Positions 59,970 to 64,000 of a stretch of DNA of 64,000 bases are shown here, one piece after another (position 1 is the stretch's first letter; the number at the start of each line of letters is the position of its first letter). Both the position numbers and the translations under genes were made by a program. Source of the DNA: Drosophila pseudoobscura (lineage: Eukaryota > Arthropoda > Insecta > Diptera > Drosophilidae); the NCBI RefSeq assembly GCF_009870125.1, contig NC_046680.1, positions 7,936,001-8,000,000 of the forward strand, written 5' to 3'. The notes under the pieces were generated by a model that saw nothing but the letters and a program-made list of their open reading frames with translations, was not told the origin of the DNA and did not search any database.

Positions 59970-61396
59970 ACAAAATTGCAGTTTTATTTATATGTATTAT
60001 TTTAGATAGGTATATATTAAGCGATTTCTATAGATCGTTCGTATATTTGTGTTTGTCATCTGAGGGCATCATCTTAAAGCAGCTTTGGTGAGGAAAAAGC
60101 ATTGAATTGTCTTGATTTTAGTGCGCTTCTAGTCTTATAATAGTATATAAGGTGCATCTATAATTGCATTTAGCCAAGTGCAGTAAATGCTTTCGAAATT
60201 TGACATCAATGGCTATAAATAGTCGAGAGGGCTCGTATGTTGTGGTACCCTGTACAAACATAGTCCACTGAACAATCTGCCCAAGAACAGGGTATACAAA
60301 TTTCTACTCGTTTGGGGTTTCGGTTTCTTAAAGAAGCAAGTTTTTTATTGATTCCAGTATATCGTTTTCTTTATATCCATAGTTGTATTCTTTTTTTCTG
60401 CTTTTTGTTTCTCTTGCACGGTTGTATATGAATTTTTCAATTTTCCACAAATAAATATGTATAGTATAATATTAATATATATATATATTTGCGTTTGCAC
60501 TTATAAAAACTATTAATATAAATTTGCAGCATTTTTCTACTATGTAAACCGTAAACGTAAATCATATTTTGAACTTAAAGCCAACTTAAACATGTAAGCA
60601 TTTTAATAGATTTTGTTTTTTGTTAGATCCTTCTCTCTCAAAAAAGAACTCAAAACAGAGCAGAGTGAATACGGTGAAAAGAAGCAAACTGTTTTATCGT
60701 AAAAATTACCTCATTTATGGTAAAAATTGTATATAAATCAAGTAATTCCAATTTCAAATTCAAAGTTTTCGTAAATCGTTGAAATACTTTCCTTCTCTTC
60801 GCATAACATTACTATGCTTCATTAGCAAACCTTTAAACACTTTCAACAACATCAATTTAATCTTTCTGATTGTGTGTGTGGGTGGAAAATCAATATTTAT
60901 CTACTGGAACATTTTTCAGATGAATATATTTGGTTGTACAATTGCCAATACTCCGTTTCCATTCATCATTCAAGTATAGACGTAAATTTCAGCGTGTGCC
61001 TGTATTGCTTAGCGAGCCGCTGCTTGGGATTAGCGAAGGGTCGACCGACCAGACAGCATTACATTAAACGATAATAATAATCGTAGGTGTATATGCATAG
61101 GCATTAACGTATATGTACTTTTTATATAGTAGATAGGTAGTTACATAGTTAGTTAGAAGGGCGTACAATTAAATAAATAATTCTTTTCGCGATTTTGCAT
61201 TCGGGTTTAAAATACACTATGTTCATTTTGCTCACGGACGCTGACACTGAAAGCGTCTAGAAAATAAACTTGCTGGAGGTGGCCGAGACTGTTTTTTTTT
61301 TGTTGTTTTTGTATGTGTGTGTGGTGTGTGATTTATTATAATAGCTTTATGTTTAAATTGAGAAGTAAGCAAAAGTTTTGCTGAGTTAACTTTGCT
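59970..61396. other. Spacer between convergent genes; probable long Lis-1 3' UTR
   Basis: No coding sequence is supported. On the minus strand an AATAAA (plus TTTATT 61332-61337) lies about 60 nt past the Lis-1 stop. Further TTTATT sites near 60346 and 59980 could serve longer 3' UTRs. The region is AT-rich (about 60440-60560 especially). An (AT)n tract sits near 60473-60490. Confidence 0.5.
61332..61337 (-). promoter_or_regulatory. Lis-1: Proximal poly(A) signal of Lis-1
   Basis: AATAAA on the minus strand, about 60 nt downstream of the Lis-1 TAA. Distal sites are possible. Confidence 0.45.
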
Positions 61397-63021
61397 TTAA
61401 CGACACTCCCAGACCTTAACTGTTTGATCCACACTGCCGCTGATGACGTACGGATGCGCCTTGTGAAAATCTGCAAGGAAATAAAATATATATTTAATGT
61501 GTGCACAGTATTGCATTCGAGTACTTTCGCCACTAACCTATGGAGGTGCAGAAATGCTGATGTGCGTAGAGCGTCTTCATGCATCGCTTGTTCCGCAAGT
61601 CCCAGACCCTGATGGTCTTGTCATCACTGGCCGACACCAAATACTTGCCACCAGGATGGAATGCCAAGCCACGCACCCAATTGTCATGGCCATTCAGCGT
61701 GAGCAGGCACAGTCCGACGCTCACATCCCAAATGCGTATAGTTTTATCTCGAGAACCGGATGCAAGGAATGGGCCCTGGTGGTGACCTTTCTTGTTGTCC
61801 GCTCCGGCTGCTTCGTTTATCGCTGATGCTGCGGCTTCCGGAGCCCAGGCAATGCACTCCACGGTGTGCTCATGATCGCGTAATTCAACCTGTGAAAATG
61901 TAAATCTGTTGAAAGTCCATCACTTGTCAAGGATCCCTAGAATTTCTACCTTGCAGTCTTTTGAATTCATCAGCCAAACACGTATTGTGTGATCATTTGA
62001 GCATGTGGCAAAGATGCTGCCCTCAATGTGCACTCGCACCATTCGTACCCACTCCCTATGGCCTGTATATGTCTTCACGCAGTATCTGTAGAGCGAAATT
62101 AACAGTAAGAAACTAGCATCCATCTATCGCCTCGGACTAGCAGCTTACCCGGTGGCCACCTCCCACATTTTGATGGTTCGATCACGTGAAGCAGACAGAA
62201 CATAGTCGCCAGCGGGCACAAAGGCCACCGATGATACATTGTGATCGTGACCATGCATTGTTTTAACACATTCGTAGCTCTGCTGGAAATCCCACAACTT
62301 AATGGACAAGTCAGCGCTGCAGGAAGCTTTAACCAATGAAGAACCGAATCCATTAATTCGTTTTCAGAGCAGATCGATGCTATATTAACCTACCCAAGAG
62401 CTTGCCCTGAGAATCGAATGCCACGTCCTGCACAGAGTCGGTATGTCCTTTTAGACTGCGCTCATACTCGCCGGTTTCAAAATCCCAAATCTTAATGGTG
62501 GCATCTTCCGATGCTGAAACCATGAGGCCAAAAATTGGGTGAAATATAACCTGGAACAAACAAACATCCTTCATATATGCTTCCATCGCCTTGGTTTTTA
62601 TGTTTCACTTACCCTCGTTATGCTGGCTCGATGACCAGTCAGAGAGTACTTCTCTGGTGGGCGAGGTATCCATTCGCCGGGAGTGCGTTTGTTCTTTGTG
62701 GGCGCCCCCTCGATAACCTCCTTCTCAGCTTCGGTAAGCTTAGCCTCAAGTTCCATCACTTTCTTCTGTAACCGTATGACCGATGTCCACTTCTTCTCCA
62801 GTAGACCGCCAAACTTCTTCTCTGACTCTGTGCTGACATCGGCCTCCTTGCGAAAGGTCTCAAGTGAGTCGCCGTAGCCATTTGAGCCTAGATAATCGGC
62901 AATCGCTTGGTTACTGTTTAGAGAGTGACGCGAAAGTAAATTGAATTAATAATATAAAGCAAATAGTTGATGGCTTAACTTACAGCTCCTCGCGCTGCCG
63001 CTGCGACAACACCATTTTCAT
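61397..63021 (-). CDS. Lis-1: Lis-1, dynein regulator (PAFAH1B1 orthologue)
   Basis: Seven coding exons on the minus strand: 63021-62984, 62913-62613, 62550-62394, 62326-62149, 62085-61950, 61889-61538 and 61470-61397. Introns are 60-70 nt with correct GT..AG ends and phases. They total 1236 nt, or 411 aa, the expected length for fly Lis-1. Domains: N-terminal LisH dimerisation motif (about 7-39, [14 protein letters not shown]), a coiled coil (about 55-85, [15 protein letters not shown]), then seven WD40 repeats. The repeats are recognisable by their WD ends: TIKIWDF, SIKLWDF, TIKMWEV, TIRVWLM, TIRIWDV, TIRVWDL and TVKVWEC. Known role: binds the dynein motor with NudE, and is needed for nuclear positioning, oocyte determination and neuronal dynein transport. 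The start is the first of two close ATGs ([13 protein letters not shown]). A UTR acceptor at 63091 shows that at least one further 5' exon exists. Confidence 0.97.
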
Positions 63022-63090
63022 ACTGTTCTCCGATTTGGCTAGTTTTCTGGTCTTTTTTGGTCGCTTTTTCCGTTTTCAATTCGTGCAGTT
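62984..63090 (-). other. Lis-1: Lis-1 exon holding the start codon, 5' UTR part included
   Basis: On the minus strand an acceptor (GCATTACAG, plus 63091-63099) precedes 69 nt of UTR and then the ATG at 63021. The coding part ends at donor CT|gtaagt. Confidence 0.7.
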
Positions 63091-64000
63091 CTGTAATGCA
63101 AAAAAAAATATATGTTTTGCACATGTATGAAGTATTTCTATACTGGAAACAGGAAATTAGTTTCGCAAAAGTTAAATGACAAAAATGCCAAAGAGTTTCG
63201 TTTGAGTTCTCATATAGGGCAAGTCACCTACATTTCGTTTCGTTTTGGGATTTCGGCAAGAGCCAGAGCCCAAAGCCAAAGGGGCAGAGGCATTTGGGTC
63301 TGTTTGTTTCTTATGCTCATCTTTCGTCTAGTCATTATTTTGTTTTTTTTTTATACAGAGCTAAAGCGGAGCATCATCATCATCATAATCAACGTCGTGA
63401 TCAGTTTCTGTTTCTGGCACAAATTTTTGAGTGGCAACTGCCATTAAAGCTCGCATTGTACGCGAGTCTCAGCAGGGCTCTATAGCAGAAAAATACATAA
63501 TTGTAAAAAGGAAATAAGAATTCTGCCTTCAGTTGGTAGCACTGCAATTGACGTGTACCGACCAGCAATGGGTTCAAGGGTTGCGCGCAATCGAAGCATT
63601 CAAATGGAATTAGACAAGGCAGCATTTATTGCCGTTTCTGTTGCTGCTGCGAGACCATTTAATTGCCTCTCAAGGTGGGGAAAAAGCAAAAGCAAATCAC
63701 AGGTAACACGCAATAAAGCGACATTCGCAAACGCAGCGAACGCATATCGGTATCGCGTACACGAGAGATAACCAATAGACCATTGAGCAGTACGATTCGC
63801 ACGCGTTGCCAACCTCCGGCAAAAGCAGCCATTGACAAAGCCAATTAGCCAGACTTAACGGCAGTTCAAGCAACTTCTTATAGGCAAATAAGGGGACCAG
63901 ACCGGACCGGAGCGGAATGCGAAAGAGGCAATAGAAGAAACACAAAGTCCAAGCTTGCACACACTCAAAAACAAAGCACATACATACATACATGCAGACT
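63091..64000. other. Lis-1 5' intron / upstream region
   Basis: The intron upstream of the start-codon exon begins here. A non-coding first exon and promoter of Lis-1 should lie in or beyond this stretch, but I cannot place them. A GATT/TCATCA repeat lies near 63374-63388. No coding sequence is supported. Confidence 0.5.

Overview
The window is euchromatic DNA of a fruit fly (genus Drosophila). The evidence is one 411-codon gene that is unmistakably Lis-1, a second that is Shroom, introns mostly of 56-81 nt with GT..AG ends, CAG/CAC-rich coding repeats, and simple-sequence-rich long introns. The exact species cannot be read directly. Abundant microsatellites and a Galileo-type foldback element suggest a non-melanogaster Sophophora, possibly the obscura group; this is inference only.

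Layout, left to right. (1) 1-866 (+): the 3' half of an SLC17-type major-facilitator transporter, cut by the window edge. (2) 7197-1434 (-): a complete six-exon spatacsin (SPG11) gene of about 1819 aa, convergent with the transporter. (3) 7198 to about 18.6 kb: non-coding DNA that probably holds the promoter(s) and non-coding 5' exon(s) of Shroom. (4) 18729-55678 (+): Shroom, with nine coding exons for a long form of about 1650 aa. It has a 9.9 kb first coding intron and a 20.7 kb sixth intron. A separate small first coding exon at 36618-36655 fits the phase of the ASD2-side exons exactly and predicts a short form of about 676 aa. (5) 56603-58572: a foldback-like DNA transposon with arms of about 565 and 630 bp and a 7-bp target duplication, flanked by diverged copies of a local repeat of about 110 bp. 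(6) 59146-59913 (+): a two-exon PRKRIP1-family spliceosomal protein with its own Motif-1 promoter. (7) 63021-61397 (-): Lis-1, seven coding exons and 411 aa, plus at least one 5' UTR splice site, convergent with the PRKRIP1 gene.

The genes do not form a pathway. Lis-1 acts on dynein, Shroom on Rho-kinase/actomyosin, spatacsin in lysosome reformation, PRKRIP1 in splicing and the MFS protein in anion transport. I see no tRNA, rRNA, CRISPR or bacterial-type system, and no undescribed multi-gene system. The most useful leads are the foldback element and its flanking repeats, the alternative Shroom first exon, the repeated Arg-Arg-Ser modules in Shroom, clusters of ATCGAT sites in two Shroom introns, and several strong G-quadruplex motifs in non-coding DNA.
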